From Jeongeupia wiesaeckerbachi (GTDB lineage: Bacteria; Pseudomonadota; Gammaproteobacteria; Burkholderiales; Chitinibacteraceae), in the NCBI RefSeq assembly GCF_050916355.1, contig NZ_CP136946.1:496001-560000 (forward strand): a DNA stretch of 64,000 nt, read 5' to 3'. The notes under the pieces were generated by a model. It was not told the origin of the DNA. It saw nothing but the letters and a program-made list of their open reading frames with translations, and did not search any database. Numbering within the stretch: the stretch's first letter is position 1; every line of letters starts with the position of its first letter. Positions 1 through 10,700 of the stretch are shown here, in pieces. Both the position numbers and the translations under genes were made by a program.

Positions 1-45
1 CAACGACAGATCGTCGGCCTGCAGCGGGCGAACGTTTGCGTGCAT
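1..45 (-). CDS. N-terminus of a GNAT-like protein (partial)
   Basis: Only the first 15 codons lie in the window; the gene runs off the left edge. The start reads MHANVRPLQADDLSL, which resembles the opening beta strand of GNAT acetyltransferases (the I/V-R-P-x-x-x-x-D pattern). An AAGGA ribosome-binding site sits about 8 nt before the ATG. The start lies only about 18 nt beyond the gltD terminator in the same direction, so the gene either has a promoter overlapping that hairpin or lives on read-through. The family call rests on 15 residues and is tentative. Confidence 0.45.
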   Translation of the reverse strand, partial: MHANVRPLQADDLSL

Positions 46-63
46 AGCGCATTCCTTTTCCCC

Positions 64-96
64 AATAAAAATCCCCGCCCTTTTCGGAGCGGGGAT
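64..96 (-). terminator. Rho-independent terminator after gltD1
   Basis: An 8-bp GC-rich stem (71-78 with 89-96) is followed on the minus strand by TTTTATT. It lies 19 nt past the gltD1 stop and should end the gltB1-gltD1 transcript. Confidence 0.8.
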
Positions 97-114
97 CGGT
101 CACGGCAAGCCGGT

Positions 115-1530
115 TTACCAGACGTTCAGGTACTCGAGGATGCCCTCGGCGGCCTGACGACCTTCGTACACTGCACGCACCACCAGATCGGCGCCGCGGA
201 CCTGGTCGCCGCCGGCGAAGATCTTCGGATTGCTGGTCTGGTGCTTGAAGGCCTGCTTCAGCGGCGCGACGGTGCGGTTCCAGTCGTCGACCTTGATGCC
301 GGCGCCGTCGAACCAGTTCGCCGCTTCGGCCTGGAAGCCGAAGGCGACGATGACGTGGTCGCAATCGAGCACGCGCTCGGAGCCGGCGACGACTTCGGGC
401 TTGCGGCGGCCCTTTTCGTCCGGTGCGCCCAGCGCGGTGGTCACCAGTTGCAGGCCCAGGCTGCCATCGGCGTTCTGGATGATGCCGGTCGGCTGGCTGT
501 TCCACTGGAACTCGACGCCTTCTTCCTTGGCGTTGGCGACTTCGCGCTTCGAACCCGGCATATTGGCTTCGTCGCGACGATAGGCGCAAATCACCGACTC
601 GGCGCCCTGACGGATGCTGGTGCGGTTGCAGTCCATCGCGGTGTCGCCGCCGCCGAGCACGACGACGCGCTTGCCGGCCATCGACTGGTAAACCTCGCCG
701 TCCGGCAGCGTGCCCATGCTGTTGCGGACGTTGTTGATCAGGAAGGGCAGCGCTTCGAGCACGCCCGGGAGCGCTTCGCCGTCGAAGCCGCCCTTCATGT
801 ACTTGTACGCGCCCATGCCCATGAACACCGCGTCGTAGTCGCGCAGCAGCTCGTCGATGGTGATGTCGCGGCCGATCTCGGTATTCAGGCGGAATTCGAC
901 GCCCATGCCTTCCATGATCTCGCGACGGGTCGCGACGACGTTCTTCTCGAGCTTGAACTCGGGAATGCCGAAGGTCAGCAGGCCGCCGATTTCCTCGTAG
1001 CGGTCGAACACCACCGGCTTGACGCCGTTGCGCACCAGGATGTCGGCACAGCCAAGGCCGGCCGGGCCGGCGCCGATGACGGCGACCTTCTTGTCGGTCC
1101 AGACGCGGCCCGACATATCCGGCCGCCAGCCGGCCTTGTAGGCCTCGTCGGTGATGTACTTCTCGACCGAGCCGATCGACACCGCGCCGAAGCCGCCCTG
1201 ATTCAGCGTGCACGCGCCTTCGCACAAGCGGTCCTGCGGGCAGACGCGGCCGCAGATTTCCGGCAGCGAGTTGGTCTTGTGCGAGAGCTCGGCCGCTTCG
1301 AACAGCTTGCCCTCGTTGACCAGCTTCAGCCAGTCCGGGATGTAGTTGTGAACCGGGCACTCCCACTCGCAGTAGGGATTGCCGCAGGACAGGCAGCGGC
1401 CGGCCTGATCGGCCGCGTCGCCCTGGTTCAGCGCCTGATAGATTTCCTTGAACACGATCTTGCGCTTGCCGGCGGGGACTTTCTCGCCGGGGTTGCGCGC
1501 CACGTTCATGAATTGGAATACGTCGGACAT
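115..1530 (-). CDS. gltD: Glutamate synthase small (beta) subunit, enterobacterial type
   Basis: This subunit oxidises NADPH with FAD and passes electrons through iron-sulfur clusters to GltB for glutamate formation in the cytosol. The 471 residues match the usual length (about 472 in E. coli) and the sequence follows the enterobacterial GltD closely. The N-terminal cluster segment CLSCGNPYCEWECP (about residues 47-60) and a second cysteine set CGRVCPQDRLCEGAC (about 93-107) supply the cluster ligands. A GAGPAGLGCA dinucleotide fold (about 153-162) binds FAD, and GGGDTAMDC (about 293-301) belongs to the NADPH site. It lies 55 nt downstream of gltB1 on the same strand and ends in a terminator. 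A different paralogue, gltD2, lies upstream at 6284-7750. Confidence 0.95.
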   Translation of the reverse strand: MSDVFQFMNVARNPGEKVPAGKRKIVFKEIYQALNQGDAADQAGRCLSCGNPYCEWECPVHNYIPDWLKLVNEGKLFEAAELSHKTNSLPEICGRVCPQDRLCEGACTLNQGGFGAVSIGSVEKYITDEAYKAGWRPDMSGRVWTDKKVAVIGAGPAGLGCADILVRNGVKPVVFDRYEEIGGLLTFGIPEFKLEKNVVATRREIMEGMGVEFRLNTEIGRDITIDELLRDYDAVFMGMGAYKYMKGGFDGEALPGVLEALPFLINNVRNSMGTLPDGEVYQSMAGKRVVVLGGGDTAMDCNRTSIRQGAESVICAYRRDEANMPGSKREVANAKEEGVEFQWNSQPTGIIQNADGSLGLQLVTTALGAPDEKGRRKPEVVAGSERVLDCDHVIVAFGFQAEAANWFDGAGIKVDDWNRTVAPLKQAFKHQTSNPKIFAGGDQVRGADLVVRAVYEGRQAAEGILEYLNVW

Positions 1531-1585
1531 GTTCGTTCCTGTTGCATCGGGTGCGGCGGGGAGAGCGATGCCCTCCCCGGCTTCA

Positions 1586-4500
1586 TCAGTCTTTCAGCAG
1601 ATCGTCGAGCTTGGCGACCTTGGGCTTGACCAGCCAGAAGTAGTCGGTCGCTTCGTCGAAGTTCGCCAGCAACTCGGCCGCCTTGCTTGATCCGGTCAGC
1701 GCAACGTGCTGGGTCAGCTTGTCGCGCAGGAAGGCCCGGACCGCGCCGTAGGCTTCGCCGTTGATCAGGTTGATGTCGATCAGCTCGTTGTTGTAGCGGT
1801 AAGCGAACTTCTCGCCACGGTCGTACACCAGCGCAAAACCACCGGTCATGCCGGCGCCGAAGTTGTAGCCGGTCTCGCCGAGCACGATCACCGCGCCGCC
1901 GGTCATGTATTCGCAGCCGTGGTCGCCCACGCCTTCGACCAGCGCTGTCGCGCCCGAGTTACGCACCGCGAAGCGCTCGCCGCCACGGCCCGCAGCGAAG
2001 AACTCGCCGCCGGTCGCGCCGTACAGGCAGGTGTTGCCGACGATGACGCCTTCGTCCGACTTGAACTCGCTACCCTTGGGCGGGTAAACGACCAGCTTGC
2101 CGCCCGACATGCCCTTGCCGGCGTAGTCGTTGGCGTCGCCGGCGACTTCAATCGTCAGGCCGCGCGCGTTCCACACGCCCAGGCTTTGACCGGCCGAGCC
2201 GTTCAGCTTGATGTGCAGGCAATCGTCTGGCAGACCGTCGGCGCCGTGCGCCTTGGCGATCTCGCCCGACAGCCGCGCACCGATCGAGCGGTTGATGTTG
2301 CGCACCGCATATTCGAAGCGCTGCGGCGTCTTCGCCTTGATGCCGGCGAGCGCGTCCTTGACCATTTCCTCGGCCAGCTCGCCCTTGTCGAACGACGGGT
2401 TGCTGTCTTCGACGCAGAAGCGCGGCTCGGTCGCCGGGATGCTGCCCTGGCTCAGCAGCACGCCCAGATTGAGCTTCTGCTGGCGCTCGGTCGCGCCGGC
2501 GGCCAAATCGAGCAGCTCGGTACGGCCGATCAGCTCTTCCATGGTGCGAATGCCCAGCTTCGCCATCCATTCGCGCGTTTCCATCGCGATGAAGGTGAAG
2601 TAGTTGACGACCATGTCCGGCAAGCCGGTGAAGTACTTCGAACGCAGCTTGATTTCCTGCGTCGCGACACCGGTCGCGCAGTTGTTCAGGTGACAGATCC
2701 GCAGGTACTTGCAGCCCAGCGCGACCATCGGGCCGGTGCCGAAGCCGAAGCTTTCGGCGCCCATCATCGCGGCCTTGATCACGTCGAGACCGGTCTTCAG
2801 CCCGCCGTCGGCCTGAACGCGGACGCGGCCGCGCAGACCGTTGGCGCGCAACACCTGCTGCGCTTCGGTCAGGCCGAGCTCGAACGGCGTGCCGGCGTAC
2901 TTGACCGACGCCAGCGGCGACGCACCGGTGCCACCGTCGTAACCCGAAATCGTGATCAGGTCGGCGTAGGCCTTGGCGACGCCGGCGGCAATCGTGCCGA
3001 CGCCCGGTTCGGCGACGAGCTTGACCGACACCAGTGCATCCGGATTGACCTGCTTCAGGTCGAAAATCAGCTGCGACAGGTCTTCGATCGAGTAGATGTC
3101 GTGGTGCGGCGGCGGCGAAATCAGGCTGATGCCCGGCTTCGAACAGCGCAGCTTGGCAATCAGCGGGCTGACCTTGTCACCCGGCAACTGGCCGCCTTCA
3201 CCGGGCTTGGCACCCTGGGCGACCTTGATCTGCAGCACTTCGGCGTTGACCAGATAGTGCGGCGTGACGCCGAAACGGCCCGACGCGACCTGCTTGATCT
3301 TGGACATCTTCATCGTGCCGTAGCGCGATGCGTCCTCGCCGCCTTCGCCCGAGTTCGAGCGGCCGCCGAGGCGGTTCATGCCTTCGGCCAGCGCCTCGTG
3401 CGCTTCCGGACTCAAGGCGCCGAGCGACATGCCGGCCGAGTCGAAACGCTTGAGGATGGCTTCGACCGACTCGACCTCGTCGATGGCGATCGCCTTGGCG
3501 GTGTCGAGCTTCAGCGACATCAGGTCGCGCAGCATCGCTACCGGCCGGTTGTTCACCAGCTCGGCGTACTTGGTGTATTCCTTGTACTCGCCGCCCTGCA
3601 CCGCCTTCTGCAGCTGCATCACCACGTCCGGGTTGTAGGCGTGGTATTCCTCGCCGAACACGTACTTGAGCAGGCCGCCCTGCGCCAGCGGGCGCATCGG
3701 GTTGAACGCGAGCTTGTTGAGCTTCTGCTGGTCGGCCTCGAAATCGGCGAAATCGGCGCCGCCGATCCGCGACACGGTGCCCTTGAGGCTGAGCTTGACG
3801 ACTTCCTCGCCGATACCGACGCCTTCGAACAGCTGCGAACCGCGGTACGACGCGATCGTCGAGATCCCCATCTTCGACAGGATCTTCAGCAGGCCCTTGT
3901 TGATGCCCTTGCGGAAGTTGTTGGTCGCCTTGGTCAGCGGGCCGTCGACCTGGCCGAGTTCGACCAGCTCGATGATGGTCTGGTAGGCCAGATACGGGAA
4001 CACCGCGGTCGCGCCGTAGCCGAGCAGGCAGGCGAAGTGGTGCGGATCGCGCGCGGTGGCGGTCTCGACGATGATGTTGGACTTGCAGCGCAGGCCGGCT
4101 TCGACCAGCGCGTGGTTGACCGCGCCGGTGGCGAACAGCGCCGGAATCGGCAGCCGGCCCTTGGCGATGTTTTTGTCCGACAGCACGACAATGACGGTGC
4201 CGTCGTCCGCCACGCTCTTGAGCACGGCAGCCTGCAGCGCTTCGATCGCGGCCTTCAGAGTGGTTTCACCGGCGACATAGCTGATGTCGAAGGTGGCCGA
4301 CTTGTAGAACGGGTCGGTCTGGCTGGTCAGCGTGTCGAACTTGTCGCTCGAGAGTACCGGCGAGCGCACTTCGAGCCGGCGCGCGTTGTCCTCGGTTTCG
4401 ACGAACAGGTTGCGTTCCGGGCCGAACACCGTATTCAGCGACATCACGATCGCTTCGCGGATCGGGTCGATCGGCGGGTTGGTCACCTGGGCGAATTGCT

Positions 4501-6034
4501 GGCGCAGGTAATCGAACGGCGAACGGACTTTTTCCGAGAGCACGGCCATCGGCGTATCGTCGCCCATCGAGCCGATCGCTTCGGCGCCGTCGTTGGCGAG
4601 CACGCGCACGATGGCGTCGCGTTCTTCGAACGTCAGCTGGAACTGTTTCTGGAACGTCAGCCGCGTCGCGGCGTCCATCGCCGGCAGCACACCCTTGTCG
4701 TCGGCGATTTCAAGCTGCTGCGCATGCTGCTTGATCCACTTGCGGTAGGGCTTGGCAGCCTTGAGGCGGTTGTCAATCGTTTCGGTATCGAGGAACTCGC
4801 CGGTCGCGAGGTCGACGGCGACGATCTGGCCCGGCTTGACCCGGCCCTTCTTGACGACATCCTCGGGCTTGTAATCCCACACGCCGATTTCCGACGCAAT
4901 GGTCAGGTGACGGTCCTTGGTGATCACATAGCGCGCCGGGCGCAGGCCATTGCGGTCGAGCGCGCAACCGGCGTAGCGGCCGTCGGTCCAGACCAGACCG
5001 GCCGGGCCGTCCCACGGCTCCATGTGCATCGAGTTGTATTCGTAGAACGCGCGCAGATCGCGGTCGTTCGAGTCGACGTTCTGCCATGCCGGCGGCACCA
5101 GCATCCGGAAGGCGCGGAAGATATCCAGGCCGCCCATCATCAGGCCTTCGAGCATATTGTCGAGGCTCATCGAGTCCGAACCGTTGGTCTGGACAATCGG
5201 CCGCACCGCGTCCATGTCCAGATGTTCGGAATCCATGATCGCTTCGCGCGCCTTCGCCCACAGGCGGTTGCCGGCCAGCGTGTTGATTTCGCCGTTGTGC
5301 GCAAGGAAGCGGAACGGCTGTGCCAGCTTCCACTGCGGCCAGGTATTGGTCGAGAAGCGCTGGTGGTAAACCGCCAGCGATGACTCGAAGCGCTCGTCCT
5401 TCAGGTCGAGGTAGAACACCGGCAGGTTGTCCGGCGTCACCAGGCCCTTGTACGACAGCACGTGCGGATTCAGCGTCGGGATGTAGAACGATGCGTCGGC
5501 GGCATTGGCCTTCTCGGCCTGACGGCGCGCCTGGTAGAGCTTGCGCTCGAAGACCTTGGCGTCGAGTCCTTCGGGCGCGTTGACGAAGACTTGCTTGATC
5601 GCGGGCAAGGTCCGCAGCGCATATTCGCCGCAGGCCTCGACATTGACCGGCACGGTCCGGAAGCCAGCGACAATCAGGCCTTGTGCTTCGAGTGCGTTGC
5701 GCAGATTCAACAGCGAGGCGTCGCCGTCAGCGGCATCATTGGCGTGAAACACAATACCGGCAGCATACTGCTCGCCAAGGGTCAGGCCGATTTCAGCGGC
5801 GACGGTGCGCAGGAAACCGTCCGGCTTGCGGAACAGCAGGCCGCAACCGTCACCCGATTTGCCATCGGCAGCAACGGCACCGCGGTGGGTCAGACAGGCC
5901 AGCGAAGAGATCGCAGTCTGCACCAGCCAGTGGCTGGGCTTGTCGTCCATCTGGGCGATCAGACCGAAACCGCAACTATCCTGCTCGAATTGAGGATGGT
6001 AGAGGGTACCCCCCAACCAGCTTTGTCTATCCAT
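1586..6034 (-). CDS. gltB: Glutamate synthase large (alpha) subunit, enterobacterial type
   Basis: This protein hydrolyses glutamine and channels ammonia to 2-oxoglutarate, giving two glutamates. I start it at the ATG at 6034, giving 1482 residues; an upstream in-frame codon at 6064 adds only ten unrelated residues. The start leaves a 20-residue propeptide before Cys21 (context DSCGFGLIAQ), the expected N-terminal nucleophile of the class II amidotransferase domain (about 21-420). The central domain, the FMN-binding synthase domain (about 830-1200) and the C-terminal GXGXG helix domain follow. The 3Fe-4S ligands are in CKYLRICHLNNC (C-x5-C-x4-C). Its closest pattern is E. coli GltB (the D-x-CGFGLIA start), unlike GltB2 next door. 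No convincing promoter could be fixed in the 200 nt upstream. Confidence 0.95.
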   Translation of the reverse strand: MDRQSWLGGTLYHPQFEQDSCGFGLIAQMDDKPSHWLVQTAISSLACLTHRGAVAADGKSGDGCGLLFRKPDGFLRTVAAEIGLTLGEQYAAGIVFHANDAADGDASLLNLRNALEAQGLIVAGFRTVPVNVEACGEYALRTLPAIKQVFVNAPEGLDAKVFERKLYQARRQAEKANAADASFYIPTLNPHVLSYKGLVTPDNLPVFYLDLKDERFESSLAVYHQRFSTNTWPQWKLAQPFRFLAHNGEINTLAGNRLWAKAREAIMDSEHLDMDAVRPIVQTNGSDSMSLDNMLEGLMMGGLDIFRAFRMLVPPAWQNVDSNDRDLRAFYEYNSMHMEPWDGPAGLVWTDGRYAGCALDRNGLRPARYVITKDRHLTIASEIGVWDYKPEDVVKKGRVKPGQIVAVDLATGEFLDTETIDNRLKAAKPYRKWIKQHAQQLEIADDKGVLPAMDAATRLTFQKQFQLTFEERDAIVRVLANDGAEAIGSMGDDTPMAVLSEKVRSPFDYLRQQFAQVTNPPIDPIREAIVMSLNTVFGPERNLFVETEDNARRLEVRSPVLSSDKFDTLTSQTDPFYKSATFDISYVAGETTLKAAIEALQAAVLKSVADDGTVIVVLSDKNIAKGRLPIPALFATGAVNHALVEAGLRCKSNIIVETATARDPHHFACLLGYGATAVFPYLAYQTIIELVELGQVDGPLTKATNNFRKGINKGLLKILSKMGISTIASYRGSQLFEGVGIGEEVVKLSLKGTVSRIGGADFADFEADQQKLNKLAFNPMRPLAQGGLLKYVFGEEYHAYNPDVVMQLQKAVQGGEYKEYTKYAELVNNRPVAMLRDLMSLKLDTAKAIAIDEVESVEAILKRFDSAGMSLGALSPEAHEALAEGMNRLGGRSNSGEGGEDASRYGTMKMSKIKQVASGRFGVTPHYLVNAEVLQIKVAQGAKPGEGGQLPGDKVSPLIAKLRCSKPGISLISPPPHHDIYSIEDLSQLIFDLKQVNPDALVSVKLVAEPGVGTIAAGVAKAYADLITISGYDGGTGASPLASVKYAGTPFELGLTEAQQVLRANGLRGRVRVQADGGLKTGLDVIKAAMMGAESFGFGTGPMVALGCKYLRICHLNNCATGVATQEIKLRSKYFTGLPDMVVNYFTFIAMETREWMAKLGIRTMEELIGRTELLDLAAGATERQQKLNLGVLLSQGSIPATEPRFCVEDSNPSFDKGELAEEMVKDALAGIKAKTPQRFEYAVRNINRSIGARLSGEIAKAHGADGLPDDCLHIKLNGSAGQSLGVWNARGLTIEVAGDANDYAGKGMSGGKLVVYPPKGSEFKSDEGVIVGNTCLYGATGGEFFAAGRGGERFAVRNSGATALVEGVGDHGCEYMTGGAVIVLGETGYNFGAGMTGGFALVYDRGEKFAYRYNNELIDINLINGEAYGAVRAFLRDKLTQHVALTGSSKAAELLANFDEATDYFWLVKPKVAKLDDLLKD

Positions 6035-6233
6035 GACACTACCCTTGAGTAAGCCGCACAACACAAGCGAAAAGGCGTCAATTTTAATCAGGGATTAGGG
6101 TTAACCACAACTTGGACGAATAGACGGTGGAATTTGCTGCGCAGTCGTCGCGCAATCTTTCGGTAATTCTTCCTTGCGGCATAAAATTATTACTCAATCA
6201 GTAATTAATCACCTCAGCATGGCGTAATCAAAT

Positions 6234-6273
6234 CCCAATAAAAAACCCCGCATCTGCGGGGTTTTTTATTGGG
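6234..6273 (-). terminator. Perfect 18-bp hairpin terminator between the two glt operons
   Basis: Positions 6234-6251 pair perfectly with 6256-6273 around the loop ATCT. The GC core is flanked by A6 and T6, so the hairpin can terminate in both directions. It lies 10 nt past the gltD2 stop and insulates gltB1-gltD1 from gltB2-gltD2, which implies that gltB1 has its own promoter. Confidence 0.92.
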
Positions 6274-6283
6274 GGGCGCAGCC

Positions 6284-7750
<1,467 letters not shown>

Positions 7751-10700
7751 TTATGCAACCTCCTTCTGCTGCTCAGCCTTCGCGGCGGCGATCTCTTTCA
7801 GCGCGCGGCGGTATTCGTTCGGATAGACCTTGATGAAGCGCGCACGGTTGGCGGACCAGTCGGCCAGGATGGCCTTGGCGCGCGTGCTGCCGGTCAAGGC
7901 GGCGTGGCGTTCGATCAGCGATTTGAGCTGCACTTCGTCGGCCAGATCGCGGTGACGCGGCTCGTCGCTCGCTTGCTGATCAGACGGCAAGACCGCTTCG
8001 AGCGCGACCTGCGCCATATTGCAGCGATCGGCAAACGCGCCATCCTCGTCGAAAACGTAGGCGATGCCGCCCGACATGCCGGCGGCGAAGTTGCGGCCGG
8101 TGTTGCCGAGCACGACGACGGTGCCGCCGGTCATGTATTCGCAACCGTGGTCGCCAACGCCCTCGACCACGGCGGTCGCACCCGAATTGCGCACGGCGAA
8201 ACGTTCGCCACCGACACCGGCGAGGAAGGCCTCGCCATCGGTCGCACCGTAAAGCACCGTGTTGCCGACGATGATGTTGGCCGCGGTATCGCAATCGAAA
8301 CCGGCCGCCGGACGCACGATGATGCGGCCGCCCGACAGGCCCTTGCCGACGTAGTCGTTGCCTTCGCCGACGAGATCAAAGGTGACGCCCTTGGCGAGGA
8401 AAGCGGCGAAGCTCTGGCCGGCGGTGCCGTTCAGACGCACCTTGATGGTGTCGTCCGGCAGGCCGGCGTTGCCGTAACGGCGCGCAACTTCACCCGACAG
8501 CATCGCGCCGACGGTCCGGTTGACGTTGATGATGGCCGTTTCGATCGCCACCTTGGCGCCGGTCTCGAGCGCGGTTTGCGCCTTGGCGACCAGCACATTG
8601 TCGAGCGACTTCTCGAGGCCGTGATCCTGCACGTCGACGTGCAGACGCGGCTCGGCGGCGTCGACCTTGGGCAGGTGGAAGACCTTGCTGAAGTCGAGGC
8701 CCTGCGCCTTCCAGTGTTCGATGCCGGCACGCTTGTCGAGTAGATCGGCACGGCCGATCAGATCGTCAAAACGACGCACGCCGAGGCTGGCCATCAGTTC
8801 GCGCACTTCCTCGGCGACGAAGAAGAAGTAGTTGACCACGTGCTCGGGCTGACCGGTAAAGCGCTGGCGCAGCACCGGATCCTGCGTCGCGACACCGACC
8901 GGGCAGGTATTCAGGTGGCATTTACGCATCATGATGCAGCCTTCGACGACCAGCGGCGCGGTCGCGAAGCCGAACTCGTCGGCGCCGAGCAGCGCGCCGA
9001 TGACGACGTCACGGCCGGTCTTCATCTGGCCGTCGACCTGGACGCGGACGCGGCCGCGCAGACGGTTCAGCACCAGCGTCTGCTGGGTTTCGGCCAGGCC
9101 GAGTTCCCACGACGAGCCGGCGTGCTTGATCGACGATTGCGGGCTGGCACCGGTGCCGCCGTCATGGCCGGCGATCACCAGGTGGTCGGCCTTGGCCTTG
9201 GTCACGCCGGCGGCAACGGTGCCGACGCCGACTTCCGAGACGAGCTTGACCGAGATCGACGCCTGGGCGTTGACGTTCTTCAAGTCGTGGATCAGCTGAG
9301 CCAAGTCTTCGATCGAATAGATGTCGTGATGCGGCGGCGGCGAAATCAGCCCGACGCCCGGCACCGAGTGACGCAGGAAGCCGATGTATTCGGACACCTT
9401 GTGGCCCGGCAACTGGCCGCCTTCGCCCGGCTTGGCGCCCTGCGCCATCTTGATCTGGATCTGGTCGGCGTTGACGAGGTATTCGGCGGTGACGCCGAAT
9501 CGGCCCGACGCGACCTGCTTGATCGCCGAGCGCAGGCTGTCGCCTTCCTTGAAGGTGTAGTCGCGCTCGATCCGGGTCTTGCCGATCACTTCGGACAGCG
9601 TCTGGCCGGCCTTGAGCGGGATGAAGCGCTTGGCGTCTTCACCGCCTTCGCCGGTGTTGCTCTTGCCGCCGATGCGGTTCATCGCCAGCGCCAGCGTGCT
9701 GTGCGCTTCGGTCGAGATCGAGCCGAGGCTCATCGCGCCGGTGGCGAAACGCTTGACGATGTCCTTGGCCGATTCGACTTCGGCCAGCGGCACCGGCTCG
9801 CCGACCGGCTTGATCTCGAACAGGCCGCGCAGCGTCAGGTGGCGCTTGGTCTGATCGTTGATCAGCGCGGCGTATTCCTTGTAGGTCGAGTACTGGTTCG
9901 AGCGCGTCGCGTGCTGCAGCTTGGCGATCGAATCCGGCGTCCACAGGTGGTCTTCGCCACGGGTGCGGAAGGCATAGTCGCCGCCGGCATCGAGCGCATC
10001 GGCGAGGACCGGGTCGGTCGAGAACGCCGCCGTGTGCAATTTGAGCGCTTCCTCGGCGACTTCGAACAGGCCGATGCCTTCGACGTTCGAGCTGGTGCCG
10101 GTGAAGTACTTGTCGACCAGCGCCTTCTGCAGGCCGACGGCCTCGAAAATCTGCGCGCCGGTGTACGACATATAGGTCGAGATGCCCATCTTGGACATCA
10201 CCTTCATCAGGCCCTTGCCGATCGCCTTGACGAAGTGCTTCTGGTACTTGGCCGACAGCTCGGCATCACCGCCGGCGAAATCGGCCAGCGTCGCCATCGC
10301 CAGATACGGGTGAACCGCTTCGGCGCCGAAGCCGCCGAGCAGGGCGAAGTGGTGCGTTTCACGCGCCGAACCGGTCTCGACAACGAGGCCGGTGCTGGTG
10401 CGCAGGCCCTTCTGCACCAGATGCTGGTGGACGCTCGAGGTCGCCAGCAGCGCCGGAATCGCGACATGCTTCGCGTCGAGCTTGCGGTCCGAAACGATCA
10501 GGATGTTGGCGCCGCCCTTGACCGCGTCCTCGGCCTCGGCCGCCAGCGAGGCCAGACGGGCCTCGATGCCTTCCTTGCCCCATGCCGACGGGTAACAGAT
10601 GTTCAGCTCGTGCGAACGGAACTTGCCACCGGTGTAACGCTCGATGTGGCGGATCTTCTCGATCTCGGCGGCCGACAGCACCGGCTGCGACACTTCGAGA

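Noticed and set aside
1706..5383. A 1225-codon open frame on the plus strand opposite gltB1 (and similar ones at 6269-8743, 8840-12688 and 18140-22033).
   Set aside because: These lie exactly antisense to conserved genes, in the frame where high-GC third positions suppress stop codons. The predicted proteins are Arg/Ala/Asp/His-rich with no family features.
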